Positions 42,925 through 52,729 of a stretch of 64,000 nt of DNA are shown here, one piece after another. A program made the position numbers and the translations under genes. The stretch is from positions 1,092,501 to 1,156,500 of the forward strand of contig NZ_MQUC01000003.1 in NCBI RefSeq assembly GCF_002994045.1. The letters run 5' to 3'. The notes beneath the pieces were generated by a model, which saw only the letters and a list, made by a program, of their open reading frames with translations, did not search any database and was not told where the DNA came from. The DNA comes from Nonlabens agnitus. Lineage in GTDB: Bacteria; Bacteroidota; Bacteroidia; Flavobacteriales; Flavobacteriaceae. How positions within the stretch are numbered: the first letter of the stretch is position 1; each line of letters opens with the position of its first letter.

Positions 42925-43467
42925 CTAGTCTGTTACTATTTTAGTTCTATATTCTTCTTTCAATAATCCTTCTCTCTCATACCATTCCTTGAGACCCATA
43001 TATTTTGTTCTGGAACCTTTGATGGCAAAATTGTCAATTTTGTCTTGTTTGGTTCTCAAAACAAAGGCTGCTGCGATGATTTTCTTACGAATCTTATCAA
43101 ATTGCGTAGGCTCAATATTTTTGATGGCAATAGCATGACTCGTCATATCGTCATAAGACAATGGTGTACGAGTTGCTTTAAGTCGAGAAAGTATAAATTT
43201 CCCCCAAATGGATTTACGTCCTGGCTTTTTCTTGTACTTACGTTTAGGTTTGTCTGCAGTTTCTTCTCGCCTACCACGATCATTTTGTGGTGACACATCT
43301 TCTGCTGAAGATTTAGACTGAGATTCAACAACTCCTGTATCCACACCAGACAATTCTTCTAGGATGGATTTTAACTCTGCAAGTTTTTCCAAAGTTTGTG
43401 AATACTCTTGCTGGTAATGCAGTTTCATCTTGACCGCAATTTCCTCACTAATTTTATAGTTAGACAT
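42925..43467 (-). CDS. Conserved hypothetical protein with basic linker
   Basis: Not recognised. The 180-residue protein has an N-terminal helical region (1-42, coiled-coil-like), a Ser/Glu-rich then strongly basic linker (R-K-Y-K-K-K-P-G-R-K near residues 75-85), and a C-terminal domain (88-180) whose pattern could be a winged helix. A nucleic-acid-binding role is plausible from the basic patch only. It precedes fabG directly and follows sucD in the same direction by 39 bp. Confidence 0.65.
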   Translation of the reverse strand: MSNYKISEEIAVKMKLHYQQEYSQTLEKLAELKSILEELSGVDTGVVESQSKSSAEDVSPQNDRGRREETADKPKRKYKKKPGRKSIWGKFILSRLKATRTPLSYDDMTSHAIAIKNIEPTQFDKIRKKIIAAAFVLRTKQDKIDNFAIKGSRTKYMGLKEWYEREGLLKEEYRTKIVTD

Positions 43468-43506
43468 AAAGGGGAATTTTAATGGTTGGCTACATTTAGC
43501 AAAGGA

Positions 43507-44382
43507 TTACTTAGAAAGTACCTCTGCTACTTTTTTGCCTATTTCTGCTGGAGAATCTACTACGTGAATACCACATTCTCTCATAATTTTCTTTTTAGCT
43601 TGAGCGGTATCTTCAGAACCACCAACGATCGCACCAGCATGACCCATGGTTCTACCAGCAGGCGCCGTTTCTCCAGCGATAAAACCTATAACTGGTTTTT
43701 TGTTGCCGTTTTCTTTGATCCATTTTGCAGCATCTGCTTCCAATTGACCACCTATCTCACCTATCATAACGATAGCTTCGGTTTCTGGGTCGTTCATGAA
43801 CAGCTCGACAGCTTCTTTGGTAGTCGTACCTATGATAGGGTCACCACCTATTCCTATCGCGGTAGAGATTCCGTATCCTTGTTTTACTACTTGGTCAGAA
43901 GCCTCATATGTTAGCGTTCCAGATTTAGAAACGATACCAACTTTACCTTTTTTAAATACAAAACCTGGCATGATACCAACTTTTGCTTCACCTGGAGTGA
44001 TCACACCTGGACAGTTAGGACCTACAAGACGGCAATCTTTATTTTTGATATAGTCAGCCGCTTTTACCATGTCTGCCACTGGAATACCTTCAGTAATAGC
44101 GATGATTACTTTGATACCTGCATCAGCAGCTTCCATGATCGCATCTGCAGCAAATGCTGGCGGGACAAAAATGATGGTCACATCTGCACCTGCTTTTTCC
44201 ACAGCTTCTTGTACGGTATTGAAAACAGGCTTGTCTAAATGTGTTTGTCCACCTTTTCCAGGCGTTACACCACCTACGACGTTAGTTCCATACTGGATCA
44301 TCTGACCTGCGTGGAATGTTCCTTCACTACCCGTGAATCCTTGAACAATTATTTTAGAATCCTTGTTTACTAAAACGCTCAT
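43507..44382 (-). CDS. sucD: Succinate-CoA ligase, alpha subunit
   Basis: The 291-residue alpha subunit has the CoA-binding Rossmann motif [10 protein letters not shown], and G-H-A-G-A-I-V-G-G with the phosphorylated His. With SucC it converts succinyl-CoA to succinate, making ATP or GTP, in the TCA cycle. The partner sucC gene lies about 14 kb away at 58020, so they are not an operon here. It is read in the same direction as the lipid A cluster, 34 bp after the NTF2-like gene. Confidence 0.95.
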   Translation of the reverse strand: MSVLVNKDSKIIVQGFTGSEGTFHAGQMIQYGTNVVGGVTPGKGGQTHLDKPVFNTVQEAVEKAGADVTIIFVPPAFAADAIMEAADAGIKVIIAITEGIPVADMVKAADYIKNKDCRLVGPNCPGVITPGEAKVGIMPGFVFKKGKVGIVSKSGTLTYEASDQVVKQGYGISTAIGIGGDPIIGTTTKEAVELFMNDPETEAIVMIGEIGGQLEADAAKWIKENGNKKPVIGFIAGETAPAGRTMGHAGAIVGGSEDTAQAKKKIMRECGIHVVDSPAEIGKKVAEVLSK

Positions 44383-44416
44383 TTATATGTTTTTTGAGTT
44401 GAGTATTATTATTTAA

Positions 44417-44788
44417 TTAAATAGCTGGGTGACTGGTTTGATGGCAAGTTTTCAACTTTCCATCTTCAATCTTCCAGATGCTTATAAAATATCCTATGGG
44501 AACTTCTTCACCAGGATTTTCAATAGTTCTTGTATATAATGTGTACCGCACGGCAACTTCATCCTTCTCACTTAAAATATGGCTCACATCATATCTCAAA
44601 CTTTCATAAGATAATGATGCAGACTCAATTAATTCCCAATAACTAGTGAAATCATAGACGTTGTAGCCTGTACTGGAATGCCAGTACACCTGTAGATCAC
44701 TGTGAATATATTGCTCGTAAACTTCCTTTTGTTTGAAGGCGTCTGATTCAAAGAACGAGGTTACTAACTTTTTTGCCGCTGCTGACAT
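44417..44788 (-). CDS. NTF2-like / SnoaL-like protein
   Basis: The 123-residue protein fits the small NTF2-like fold (SnoaL, limonene-epoxide-hydrolase type): an N-terminal helix pair, then W-H-S-S-T-G-Y-N and beta strands ending in W-K-I-E-D-G-K-L. No catalytic residues can be named. It begins 1 bp after the lpxD-like gene and precedes sucD. Confidence 0.72.
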   Translation of the reverse strand: MSAAAKKLVTSFFESDAFKQKEVYEQYIHSDLQVYWHSSTGYNVYDFTSYWELIESASLSYESLRYDVSHILSEKDEVAVRYTLYTRTIENPGEEVPIGYFISIWKIEDGKLKTCHQTSHPAI

Positions 44789-44789
44789 C

Positions 44790-45719
44790 TTATTTGTTAT
44801 TTTTCATAAAGTTAGGCAGCATACGAACAGCAGCCAACTCTTTAAACTTTTCTTTGGAATTTCCTGCTGGACTACCAAAAACACTACTTCCCGAAGGGAC
44901 ATCCTTGGAAATACCGCTTTGGGCAAAAACCTCTGCTCCTTTACCTATCGTTACATCGCTGCGAACACCGGCTTGACCCCATAATTTAGCATCATCTTCA
45001 ATAACCACGCAACCCGATATACCCACCTGACTGGCGATCAAGACATGTTTACCTAAAACAGTATCGTGACCTATATGAACTTGATTGTCGATTTTTGAAC
45101 CATAACCTATCGTCGTATCACCGCTTACGCCGCGATCAATGGTACAAAGTGCCCCTATTTCCACATTGTCCTCTATAATAACACGACCGTTGCTTAATAG
45201 CTTGTCGTATCCATCTGGTCGTCTTTTGTAGTAAAACGCATCAGTACCAATGACGGTTCCAGAATGTATGATCACATTATCACCAATTATACAATCGTTA
45301 TTGATGGAGACATTGCTATGAATGACACAGTTATCGCCTATTTCAACGCCATCTGCAATGAAGACGTTAGGTTGCACGATACTATTTTTACCAATTTTGT
45401 AGGCTGGTTGGTTCGCTTTCGCGAAAGCGATAAAAGGTCTAAATTTCTTAGTAAGCACATTGAAATCCCGAAATGGGTCATCTGATATAAGCAGCGCCTT
45501 GCCTTCCGGACAGTCTACTTTTTTATTGATCAAAATGATGGTAGCGGCACTGTTTAGGGCTTTATCGTAATATTTGGGATGGTCCACAAAAACAATGTCG
45601 CCTGGAGTCACCACATGAATTTCATTCATGCCAGTCACAGGAAAATCTGGAGCACCCACAAAATCGCATCCCAAAATGGATGCTATTTCGCTTAATGTGT
45701 ATGTAGTTGAGAACTTCAA
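44790..45719 (-). CDS. LpxD-like acyltransferase (second copy)
   Basis: The 309-residue protein has an N-terminal LpxD-type uridine-binding-like domain and a left-handed beta helix built of hexapeptide repeats (I-G-D-N-x-V, I-G-x-G-x-x and so on) with H-I-G-H-D. It resembles LpxD (48476) but is shorter and diverged, as in many Bacteroidetes where a second LpxD-like gene follows efp. It may add an acyl chain to a different sugar; the substrate is not known. A palindrome copy encodes I-A-F-A-K-A-N before the beta helix. Confidence 0.82.
   Translation of the reverse strand: MKFSTTYTLSEIASILGCDFVGAPDFPVTGMNEIHVVTPGDIVFVDHPKYYDKALNSAATIILINKKVDCPEGKALLISDDPFRDFNVLTKKFRPFIAFAKANQPAYKIGKNSIVQPNVFIADGVEIGDNCVIHSNVSINNDCIIGDNVIIHSGTVIGTDAFYYKRRPDGYDKLLSNGRVIIEDNVEIGALCTIDRGVSGDTTIGYGSKIDNQVHIGHDTVLGKHVLIASQVGISGCVVIEDDAKLWGQAGVRSDVTIGKGAEVFAQSGISKDVPSGSSVFGSPAGNSKEKFKELAAVRMLPNFMKNNK
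45413..45430. repeat. Dispersed palindrome inside the lpxD-like gene
   Basis: An 18-bp perfect palindrome translated A-F-A-K-A. Confidence 0.92.
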
Positions 45720-46286
45720 TTATTGCTTCATGCGCTCCTGGTACGAGCCTTTCTCTGTATCAATACGGATGATGTCACCTTCATTGATAAACAAAGGTAC
45801 GTTTACCGTTGCACCAGTCTCTACAGTAGCTGGTTTTGTAGCATTTGTCGCCGTGTTACCCTTAAGCCCAGGCTCTGTAGCCGTTACTTCAAGCACTACG
45901 TATTGAGGCATGTCTACGGAAAGTGGCGAGTTATCCTCTGTATTGATCTGGATCGTCACATTCTCACCTTCTTTCAAAAGCTCTGGTGTATCCAGAGAGC
46001 TCTCCAACAATCTGATTTGTGAATAATCGTCTGTATTCATGAAATGATAGAATTCACCATCATTGTAGAGATATTGAAATTTTTGGGACTCGACTCTAAT
46101 GTCTTCAATTTTGTGTCCAGCAGAAAAAGTATTGTCCAGCACTTTTCCTGACGTCACGCTTTTAAGCTTGGTTCTCACGAATGCCGGTCCTTTACCTGGC
46201 TTCACGTGAAGAAACTCTATGATTTTATAAATGTCGTTGTTGTACCTAATGCACAATCCTTTTCTAATGTCGCTTGTTGATGCCAT
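45720..46286 (-). CDS. efp: Translation elongation factor P
   Basis: The 188-residue protein has three beta-barrel domains, with P-G-K-G-P-A at the tip of domain I (Lys32, the position modified in other bacteria) and the conserved F-V-R-T-K-L-K. EF-P rescues ribosomes stalled at polyproline. It sits between lpxA (3 bp upstream) and the lpxD-like gene inside the lipid A operon, an arrangement common in Bacteroidetes. Confidence 0.95.
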   Translation of the reverse strand: MASTSDIRKGLCIRYNNDIYKIIEFLHVKPGKGPAFVRTKLKSVTSGKVLDNTFSAGHKIEDIRVESQKFQYLYNDGEFYHFMNTDDYSQIRLLESSLDTPELLKEGENVTIQINTEDNSPLSVDMPQYVVLEVTATEPGLKGNTATNATKPATVETGATVNVPLFINEGDIIRIDTEKGSYQERMKQ

Positions 46287-46289
46287 ATG

Positions 46290-47075
46290 TTAGTTACTAC
46301 CGACGTATCCTCTCATGATACCTCGTTTTGAGTTCTTAATAAATTCTAATATTTCGTCACGTTCTGTGGTTGCACTCATTTCTGCCTCGATGATCTCTAC
46401 CGCTTGGGTTACATTGTAGTTTTTTTGATACAGTATTCTGAAAATATCTTGTATCTCACGAATTTTTTCCAATTCAAATCCACGGCGGCGCAAACCTACA
46501 CTATTGATCCCAACGTAGCTCAAAGGTTCACGGCCAGCTTTTACAAATGGAGGAACATCCTTACGAACCAAGGATCCACCCGTTACAAATGCATGACTAC
46601 CTACTTGACAAAATTGCTGTACAGCAGCCATTCCAGCTAGCACCACATAATCACCTACCGTAATATGCCCAGCGAGCGTGCTGTTGTTTGAAAAAATGCA
46701 ATTGTCACCAACGATACAATCGTGCGCAATATGGCAATAGGCCATGATCCAGCAGTTTTTACCGATGATGGTTTTCATCCTATCAGAAGTACCTCTATTA
46801 ATGGTGACGCATTCCCTTATAGTAGTCCCATCACCTATGATGGTCTGTGTATCCTCATCGTCAAACTTCTTGTCTTGAGGGATGGCAGATATCACTGCTC
46901 CAGGGAAAATACTGACGTTCTTTCCTATACGAGCGCCTTCCATAATGGTCACATTGGAACCAATCCACGAACCTTCACCAATGATAACATCATTGTGAAT
47001 GGTAGTGAAAGGTTCTATCACGACATTTTTGGCAATTTTAGCTCCTGGATGTACGTATGCTAAGGGTTGGTTCAT
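46290..47075 (-). CDS. lpxA: UDP-N-acetylglucosamine acyltransferase
   Basis: The 261-residue left-handed beta helix of hexapeptide repeats (H-P-G-A-K-I, I-G-E-G-S-W-I-G) with the catalytic His in the C-H-I-A-H-D-C-I segment. It carries out the first step of lipid A synthesis, 3-O-acylation of UDP-GlcNAc, in the cytoplasm. Start codon overlaps the previous stop by one base (TAATG), showing coupling with lpxC/fabZ. Confidence 0.95.
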   Translation of the reverse strand: MNQPLAYVHPGAKIAKNVVIEPFTTIHNDVIIGEGSWIGSNVTIMEGARIGKNVSIFPGAVISAIPQDKKFDDEDTQTIIGDGTTIRECVTINRGTSDRMKTIIGKNCWIMAYCHIAHDCIVGDNCIFSNNSTLAGHITVGDYVVLAGMAAVQQFCQVGSHAFVTGGSLVRKDVPPFVKAGREPLSYVGINSVGLRRRGFELEKIREIQDIFRILYQKNYNVTQAVEIIEAEMSATTERDEILEFIKNSKRGIMRGYVGSN

Positions 47076-48475
47076 TATTTGACTTTAGAGATTTGGGCCA
47101 TGAGTTCAGCCTCTGCACATAATACTCCATTTGCATAAGCATAGGCTTGCATGTGAGCGATTCCTCTACGAATGGGGCTTATGAGCTCTGCTTTAAAAAT
47201 TAGTGTATCACCCGGAGAAACCTTTCTTTTGAATTTTACATTATCCATTTTCATGAAAAACGTGAGGTAATTCTCAGGATCAGGTACGGTACTCAAGACT
47301 AAAATACCACCATTTTGTGCCATAGCCTCAACAATGAGAACACCTGGCATTACTGGTTGTCCTGGAAAATGACCTACAAAAAACGGCTCGTTCATAGTGA
47401 CATTTTTCAAGCCTATAACTTCAGTATCAGTCAACTTGAAAATTTTATCTACTAAAAGGAATGGAGGTCTGTGTGGCAGAACTTCCATAATTCTCACTGT
47501 ATCCATCAATGGTTCCTGATGAATATCTACTTGAGGGACATTGTCCCTGATTTCTTTTTTGATAAGCTTGGAAAGTTTTTTAGCGAACTGTGTATTTATA
47601 AAATGACCAGGTTTAGTAGCGATAACCTTACCTCGTATTCTATAACCTACCAATGCCAAGTCGCCTATAACATCCAACAACTTATGTCTAGCGGCCTCAT
47701 TTGGATGATGTAATGTCAAGTTATCCAAGATCCCATTAGGCTTAACCGATATGTTATCCTTGTTGAATGCTTTCTTGAGATTGTCCATGGTTTTTTGAGA
47801 CAATTCCTTATCGACATATACGATCGCATTATTGAGGTCGCCACCTTGGATCAGGCCGTGCTCCAATAGCATTTCAATCTCATGTAAGAAACTGAAGGTT
47901 CTCGAACTCGCAATATCATCTTTAAAATTGGAGATCTTTTGTAAGGTGGCATTTTGGGTTCCCAAAACTTTAGTCCCAAAATCGACCATGGTAGTGATTT
48001 GATAAGAATCGGCTGGCATGAGAAGAATCTCGCTACCTGTTTCTTCATCTTTGTAAGAGATCACCTCTTTAACCACAAACTCTTTACGCATCACGTCAAG
48101 CTCTACTTTTCCAGCTTTTTCTAATGCTTCCACGAAAAATTTTGAAGAACCATCCATAATAGGTGGCTCGGAGCTATCAATTTCTATCAAGCAATTGTCA
48201 ATTTCCAATCCTACAAGAGCTGCAAGTACATGCTCGCACGTATTGATCTGCACACCATTTTTATCCAGCGTTGTCCCTCTTTTTGTATCGGTAACATAAT
48301 TAGCAAGAGCTTCAATGATAGGTTGTCCTTCTAAATCAATTCTTTGAAAGGCATAACCATGATCTGCTGGTGCAGGTTTAAAATTAAGTTTTACGGATTT
48401 TCCCGTATGCAGGCCTACGCCACTAAGCGACACCTCTTTTTCAATGGTAGTTTGCTTAAATTCTGTTGCCGTCAT
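47075..48475 (-). CDS. Bifunctional LpxC deacetylase / FabZ dehydratase
   Basis: The 466-residue fusion joins UDP-3-O-acyl-N-acetylglucosamine deacetylase LpxC (about residues 1-310; zinc motif H-K-L-L-D near the middle) and 3-hydroxyacyl-ACP dehydratase FabZ (about 320-466; H-F-P-G-Q-P-V-M-P-G). It links lipid A commitment and fatty acid elongation, which compete for the same 3-hydroxyacyl-ACP pool. The fusion is a hallmark of Bacteroidetes. It is adjacent to lpxD with no gap. Confidence 0.95.
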   Translation of the reverse strand: MTATEFKQTTIEKEVSLSGVGLHTGKSVKLNFKPAPADHGYAFQRIDLEGQPIIEALANYVTDTKRGTTLDKNGVQINTCEHVLAALVGLEIDNCLIEIDSSEPPIMDGSSKFFVEALEKAGKVELDVMRKEFVVKEVISYKDEETGSEILLMPADSYQITTMVDFGTKVLGTQNATLQKISNFKDDIASSRTFSFLHEIEMLLEHGLIQGGDLNNAIVYVDKELSQKTMDNLKKAFNKDNISVKPNGILDNLTLHHPNEAARHKLLDVIGDLALVGYRIRGKVIATKPGHFINTQFAKKLSKLIKKEIRDNVPQVDIHQEPLMDTVRIMEVLPHRPPFLLVDKIFKLTDTEVIGLKNVTMNEPFFVGHFPGQPVMPGVLIVEAMAQNGGILVLSTVPDPENYLTFFMKMDNVKFKRKVSPGDTLIFKAELISPIRRGIAHMQAYAYANGVLCAEAELMAQISKVK

Positions 48476-49495
48476 TTATGCGTGATTTTTCTCTAACTGT
48501 GTAATTCTCTTTTCTAGTTTCGGGAGGTTTTTGAAATTGACATAAGATCTATTCCAGTCTCCATATTCAAACGCAGGTGATCCTTGAATGTTGGAACCTG
48601 ATTTGATGTTTTTACCTATTCCTGATTGGGCTTGTATACCTACATTATCACCTATAGTAAGGTGACCGGCAATTCCTACTTGTCCACCTATTCTACAATT
48701 CTTGCCTATTTTACTGCTGCCCGCGATTCCAGTTTGCGATGCAATAACGGTGTTCTCACCAATCTCTACGTTATGCGCCACCTGAATCTGGTTATCCAAC
48801 TTCACACCTTTCCTTATAACCGTACTACCTAAGGTAGCTCTATCGATAGTTGTTAAAGCACCAATGTCAACATTGTCTTCAATGATGACATTGCCTATCT
48901 GTGGAACTTTGGAATAACTTCCATCCTCATTGGGTGAAAATCCAAAACCGTCTGCACCTATGACACAACCAGAGTTAATTATCACCTGATTCCCTATGAT
49001 AGACTCAGACATAATTTTTGCACCAGAGTAAATCACGCAATTGTCACCTATACTTACATTTTCTGAGATGTGAACGTTAGAAAATATCTTTACGTTTTTA
49101 CCAATTTTCACATTCTCAGCTATGTAGCTAAATGCGCCCAAGTAGAAACCATCAAGATGACTGGCGCTATCATGTATAAAGCTAGGCTGCTCAATACCAT
49201 TTTTATTGAGTTTTGCAGCTTGGTAAAATTCCAGTAATTTTGAAAAAGCTTTGTAGGAATCCTTAACTCTTATAAGAGTTGATGAAACTTCATTTTCTGC
49301 TTGAAAATCTTGATTTACTATCACTGCAGAAGCCTTAGTAGAGTATAGATACGAGTTATACTTAGGATTTGACAAAAAGCTTAAGCTACCCGCAGATCCT
49401 TCTTCTATTTTTGACAATTTGTGAACCTCAATATTTGGGTCACCATCTACGGTGCCCTCGAGGATATCAGCAATTTGTTGCGCTTTGAATTTCAT
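48476..49495 (-). CDS. lpxD: UDP-3-O-(3-hydroxyacyl)glucosamine N-acyltransferase
   Basis: The 339-residue LpxD has an N-terminal uridine-binding domain, the catalytic hexapeptide-repeat beta helix with A-H-N-V-E-I-G, and a C-terminal helix. It does the third step of lipid A synthesis. It is first in the operon lpxD-lpxC/fabZ-lpxA-efp-lpxD2, with an exact -7 box (49501-49508) only 5 bp before its ATG. Confidence 0.95.
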   Translation of the reverse strand: MKFKAQQIADILEGTVDGDPNIEVHKLSKIEEGSAGSLSFLSNPKYNSYLYSTKASAVIVNQDFQAENEVSSTLIRVKDSYKAFSKLLEFYQAAKLNKNGIEQPSFIHDSASHLDGFYLGAFSYIAENVKIGKNVKIFSNVHISENVSIGDNCVIYSGAKIMSESIIGNQVIINSGCVIGADGFGFSPNEDGSYSKVPQIGNVIIEDNVDIGALTTIDRATLGSTVIRKGVKLDNQIQVAHNVEIGENTVIASQTGIAGSSKIGKNCRIGGQVGIAGHLTIGDNVGIQAQSGIGKNIKSGSNIQGSPAFEYGDWNRSYVNFKNLPKLEKRITQLEKNHA

Positions 49496-49500
49496 TCCAG

Positions 49501-49508
49501 CAAAAATA
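49501..49508 (-). promoter_or_regulatory. TAnnTTTG box of the lipid A operon
   Basis: TATTTTTG on the minus strand, five bases before the lpxD ATG, implying a leaderless or nearly leaderless message. Confidence 0.55.
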
Positions 49509-49518
49509 CTAATTTAAA

Positions 49519-50736
49519 TCAATCTTGAATCTTTGGATAGCAATAGTAATATTTGGTCACTACTTTGGTTAAGGCCTCAAAACTCTGCTCGTTAGTAGCG
49601 TCAGTTAATTCCTCTAACTTTCCTTTTTTGTTGAGGATTAGAATAGGATTCGCTTTCGCGTAAGCGGAAACACTAATAGTCCCATTAAATATGAAATAGC
49701 CAGCCTCTTCACTCGTGAGGTTGTAGGATTTTTTGAGCTTCTCGATTTTACTTTTCAATTTGTTGGTGGAGACAGGCTTATCGACAATCTTGATTTTCAA
49801 CAACTGCCTATTGATGATCATTTTGCATAACTCGCTAAGAACGAAATCTGAAGAACTCATGTTTATTTTGAGTAACTGGATGACGTCGCTGTCATCAATC
49901 ATGGCAAAAGCTTCCAGTAAGTCTTTAGTAGCATTGGTGTCATTTTTCAAAAAATAACGAAGGGTTTGTGGTATTTCTACAACGACATCTCGCTGTATGA
50001 GTTCTGCAATGCGCTTGAAGACACTTTGAAGCAGGTGTTCTGCGCCTATGCCTGTCTTGTGCAGGTAGACTTGCCAGTACATCAATCTGCGATTGGATAA
50101 AAAACTCTCTACACTGTACAGTGCTTTTTCCTCCACCACCAGTCTATCGTCCTTGACATTGAGCATGGCAATAAGTCGCTGGCTATTGATATTACCTTCT
50201 GCAACACCCGTATAAAAGCTGTCCCTTCTCAAATAATCCAGCCGGTCCATATCCAGCTGACTCGATACCAATTCTAGCATGAATGGCCTGTCGTACTCAC
50301 CTTTGAATATTTGGATGGCAGTGGTTAAACTTCCGTTAAACTGACGGTTGAGATCCTCCATAAAAAGCAACGATAACTCCTCATGATGTCTTCCAGGTAC
50401 GATCAAATTCTCCAACGCGTGGGAAAATGGACCATGACCTAAATCGTGCAATAATATGGCTTTATATAATGCGTTTTCTTCTACTTCACTGATGCTAACC
50501 GACTTTGATCTAAGCACTTGAACCGCTTTTTGCATAAGATGCATACAACCTATTGCATGGTGAAATCTAGTATGGTTGGCTCCAGGATATACCAGATAAC
50601 TTAGACCCATCTGGGTAATGCGACGCAGCCTTTGAAAGTAAGGGTGCTCAATTAACTCAAATATCTCGTTGTTGGGGACGGAAATAAATCCATAGATAGG
50701 ATCGTTTAATATTTTAAGTTTGTTCTGCTGTTTCAA
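49519..50736 (-). CDS. HD-domain phosphohydrolase
   Basis: The ~405-residue HD hydrolase has H-T-R-F-H-H-A-I-G (first metal His), H-D-L-G-H-G-P-F-S-H (the HD motif) and D-R-L-D-Y-L-R-R-D, matching dNTPase/SAMHD1-like proteins. The open frame reaches 50781 but would overlap the divergent porX gene; a TTG at 50736 (or 50745) just after the -7 box on this strand is the likely start. A degenerate palindrome copy encodes S-A-Y-A-K-A-N. Substrate unknown. Confidence 0.85.
   Translation of the reverse strand: MKQQNKLKILNDPIYGFISVPNNEIFELIEHPYFQRLRRITQMGLSYLVYPGANHTRFHHAIGCMHLMQKAVQVLRSKSVSISEVEENALYKAILLHDLGHGPFSHALENLIVPGRHHEELSLLFMEDLNRQFNGSLTTAIQIFKGEYDRPFMLELVSSQLDMDRLDYLRRDSFYTGVAEGNINSQRLIAMLNVKDDRLVVEEKALYSVESFLSNRRLMYWQVYLHKTGIGAEHLLQSVFKRIAELIQRDVVVEIPQTLRYFLKNDTNATKDLLEAFAMIDDSDVIQLLKINMSSSDFVLSELCKMIINRQLLKIKIVDKPVSTNKLKSKIEKLKKSYNLTSEEAGYFIFNGTISVSAYAKANPILILNKKGKLEELTDATNEQSFEALTKVVTKYYYCYPKIQD
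49651..49666. repeat. Degenerate dispersed palindrome inside the HD gene
   Basis: CGCTTTCGCGTAAGCG: one mismatch to the perfect palindrome. Translated A-Y-A-K-A. Confidence 0.85.
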
Positions 50737-50754
50737 TAGATGCAAGCGTTTCAA

Positions 50755-50762
50755 CAAATATA
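50755..50762 (-). promoter_or_regulatory. TAnnTTTG box of the HD hydrolase gene
   Basis: TATATTTG on the minus strand, exact consensus. It overlaps the region where a longer frame would start, which indicates that the true start lies at or after 50745. Confidence 0.55.
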
Positions 50763-50767
50763 CAGAT

Positions 50768-52318
50768 ATGACGACGATCAAAATACTATGGGTAGATGAC
50801 GAGGTAGATCTTTTAAAACCTCACATCATATTTCTTAAAAACAAAGGATATGAAGTGGATACAAGAGTATCTGGAACTGAGGCACTGGAAGCTATTGAAG
50901 AAGAATTGTATGACATTGTCCTTCTAGACGAGAATATGCCAGGATTGACCGGTCTTGAAACCTTGCACGAGATCAAAGAAAAACAAGCCAATCTTCCCGT
51001 GATCATGATCACTAAAAGCGAAGAAGAATACATTATGGAAGAGGCCATAGGTTCCAAGATTGCTGATTACCTTATTAAACCCGTGAACCCAAACCAGATC
51101 CTATTATCTCTAAAAAAGAATTTGGACCACTCTAGATTGGTCAATGCAAAGACCACGTCAGATTACCAGCGCGAATTTCGCAAGATCGCTATGGATTTGT
51201 CGATGATCAATAGCTATGAAGAGTGGACGCAAATGTATCAGCGATTGCTTTTTTGGGAACTCGAACTCGAGAATGTAGACGATTCAGGGATGTTTGAGAT
51301 CCTAACAGCTCAAAAGACAGAAGCCAATCAACAGTTTTGCAAATTTATTGACAAAAACTACAAGCAATGGTTTGAAGATGAAGAGGACGCGCCGGTTTTA
51401 AGCCATCAACTCTTTAAAAAAAGAGTTGTTCCTCTATTACAGGAAAAAGAACCAGTTCTGTTTGTGGTCGTAGATAACATGAGGTATGATCAATTCAAGA
51501 TGTTTGAGAATATCATCAACAATAATTATAAAAAAGTCCAGGAGGAAACTTACTGCTCCATCCTTCCTACGGCGACTCAATACGCTCGCAACGCCATATT
51601 TTCTGGATTAATGCCTGCGGACATGGAAAAGAGGCATCCCAACTATTGGCTTAACGATACAGACGATGGTGGGAAAAATATGCATGAAAACGATTTTCTT
51701 GAAGCACAACTCAAGCGATTGGGTCTTAACATTAAGCATCAATACCATAAGATCACTAATGAACAAAATGGACGCAAACTAGCCGAAAGCTTCAAAACTC
51801 AAAAAGATAACGACCTAACGGTCATCGTATATAATTTTGTCGACATGCTTTCCCACTCAAAAACAGAGATGGAAGTAATTAAGGATCTCGCCAGTACAGA
51901 TAAGTCCTATCGATCACTTACTGTGAGCTGGTTCAAGAATTCGCCATTACTAGAGATGATCCAGCGTGGTGCAGAGTTGGGAATGAAACTCGTACTAACC
52001 ACAGATCACGGTACTATCAATGTCACCACGCCCAGCAAAGTCATAGGCGATAAAAACACAAGTCTCAATTTAAGGTATAAAACCGGTCGCAGTTTATCTT
52101 ATGAAGATAAGGATGTGATAGCAGCAACAGACCCATCAACCATAGGTCTCCCTAAAATTAATATGAGCAGCAGCTTCATATTTGCAAAAGGTGACCTATT
52201 CTTTGCCTATCCCAACAATTACAACCATTATGTAAGTTATTATAGGAACACGTATCAGCATGGTGGAGTTTCCCTTGAAGAGATGTTGATACCCTTTGCC
52301 GTCTTCAATCCTCGATAA
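50768..52318 (+). CDS. porX: PorX, T9SS response regulator with PglZ domain
   Basis: The 516-residue protein joins an N-terminal receiver domain (acidic pocket D10-D11, phosphorylated D54, T82, K104) to a C-terminal PglZ/alkaline-phosphatase-like domain, as in PorX. PorX with sensor PorY and an ECF sigma factor controls type IX secretion genes. The frame extends upstream to 50720, but ATG 50768 gives the receiver start. It is divergent from the HD gene and followed directly by tsaE. Confidence 0.92.
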   Translation: MTTIKILWVDDEVDLLKPHIIFLKNKGYEVDTRVSGTEALEAIEEELYDIVLLDENMPGLTGLETLHEIKEKQANLPVIMITKSEEEYIMEEAIGSKIADYLIKPVNPNQILLSLKKNLDHSRLVNAKTTSDYQREFRKIAMDLSMINSYEEWTQMYQRLLFWELELENVDDSGMFEILTAQKTEANQQFCKFIDKNYKQWFEDEEDAPVLSHQLFKKRVVPLLQEKEPVLFVVVDNMRYDQFKMFENIINNNYKKVQEETYCSILPTATQYARNAIFSGLMPADMEKRHPNYWLNDTDDGGKNMHENDFLEAQLKRLGLNIKHQYHKITNEQNGRKLAESFKTQKDNDLTVIVYNFVDMLSHSKTEMEVIKDLASTDKSYRSLTVSWFKNSPLLEMIQRGAELGMKLVLTTDHGTINVTTPSKVIGDKNTSLNLRYKTGRSLSYEDKDVIAATDPSTIGLPKINMSSSFIFAKGDLFFAYPNNYNHYVSYYRNTYQHGGVSLEEMLIPFAVFNPR

Positions 52319-52729
52319 ATGGAATACCAACTTAAAGACATCGATAAGGCTGCCTCTCATATTATCGCTTCTGCGAAAAGTGATAACCTCCTATTTGAAG
52401 CTCCCATGGGATCTGGTAAGACCACTCTAATTACAGCGATCTGTAAACAACTAGGCGTGACCGAAGCCATTTCTTCTCCTACCTATAATATAGTCAATGA
52501 GTATAGTGGGACGGACAAAGACATCTATCACTTTGACCTGTACAGAATCAATACTATCGACGAACTACACGATATTGGTGTCGAGGAATATTTTGATTCA
52601 ACTTCCTTGAGACTGATTGAATGGCCATCTCTAATTGTTCCAATTATTTCTGATTTCCAGTTTGTTAAAATTAAAATAATTGACAGCACATCGAGAATTG
52701 TAAATATCAGCGATGTAGTTCGTCGATAA
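52319..52729 (+). CDS. tsaE: tRNA threonylcarbamoyladenosine biosynthesis ATPase
   Basis: The 136-residue P-loop ATPase has G-S-G-K-T-T (Walker A), S-S-P-T-Y-N-I-V-N-E-Y and H-F-D-L-Y-R-I typical of TsaE, which works with TsaB/TsaD to make t6A37 in tRNA. Start follows the porX stop with no gap, a linkage common in Bacteroidetes. Confidence 0.93.
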   Translation: MEYQLKDIDKAASHIIASAKSDNLLFEAPMGSGKTTLITAICKQLGVTEAISSPTYNIVNEYSGTDKDIYHFDLYRINTIDELHDIGVEEYFDSTSLRLIEWPSLIVPIISDFQFVKIKIIDSTSRIVNISDVVRR

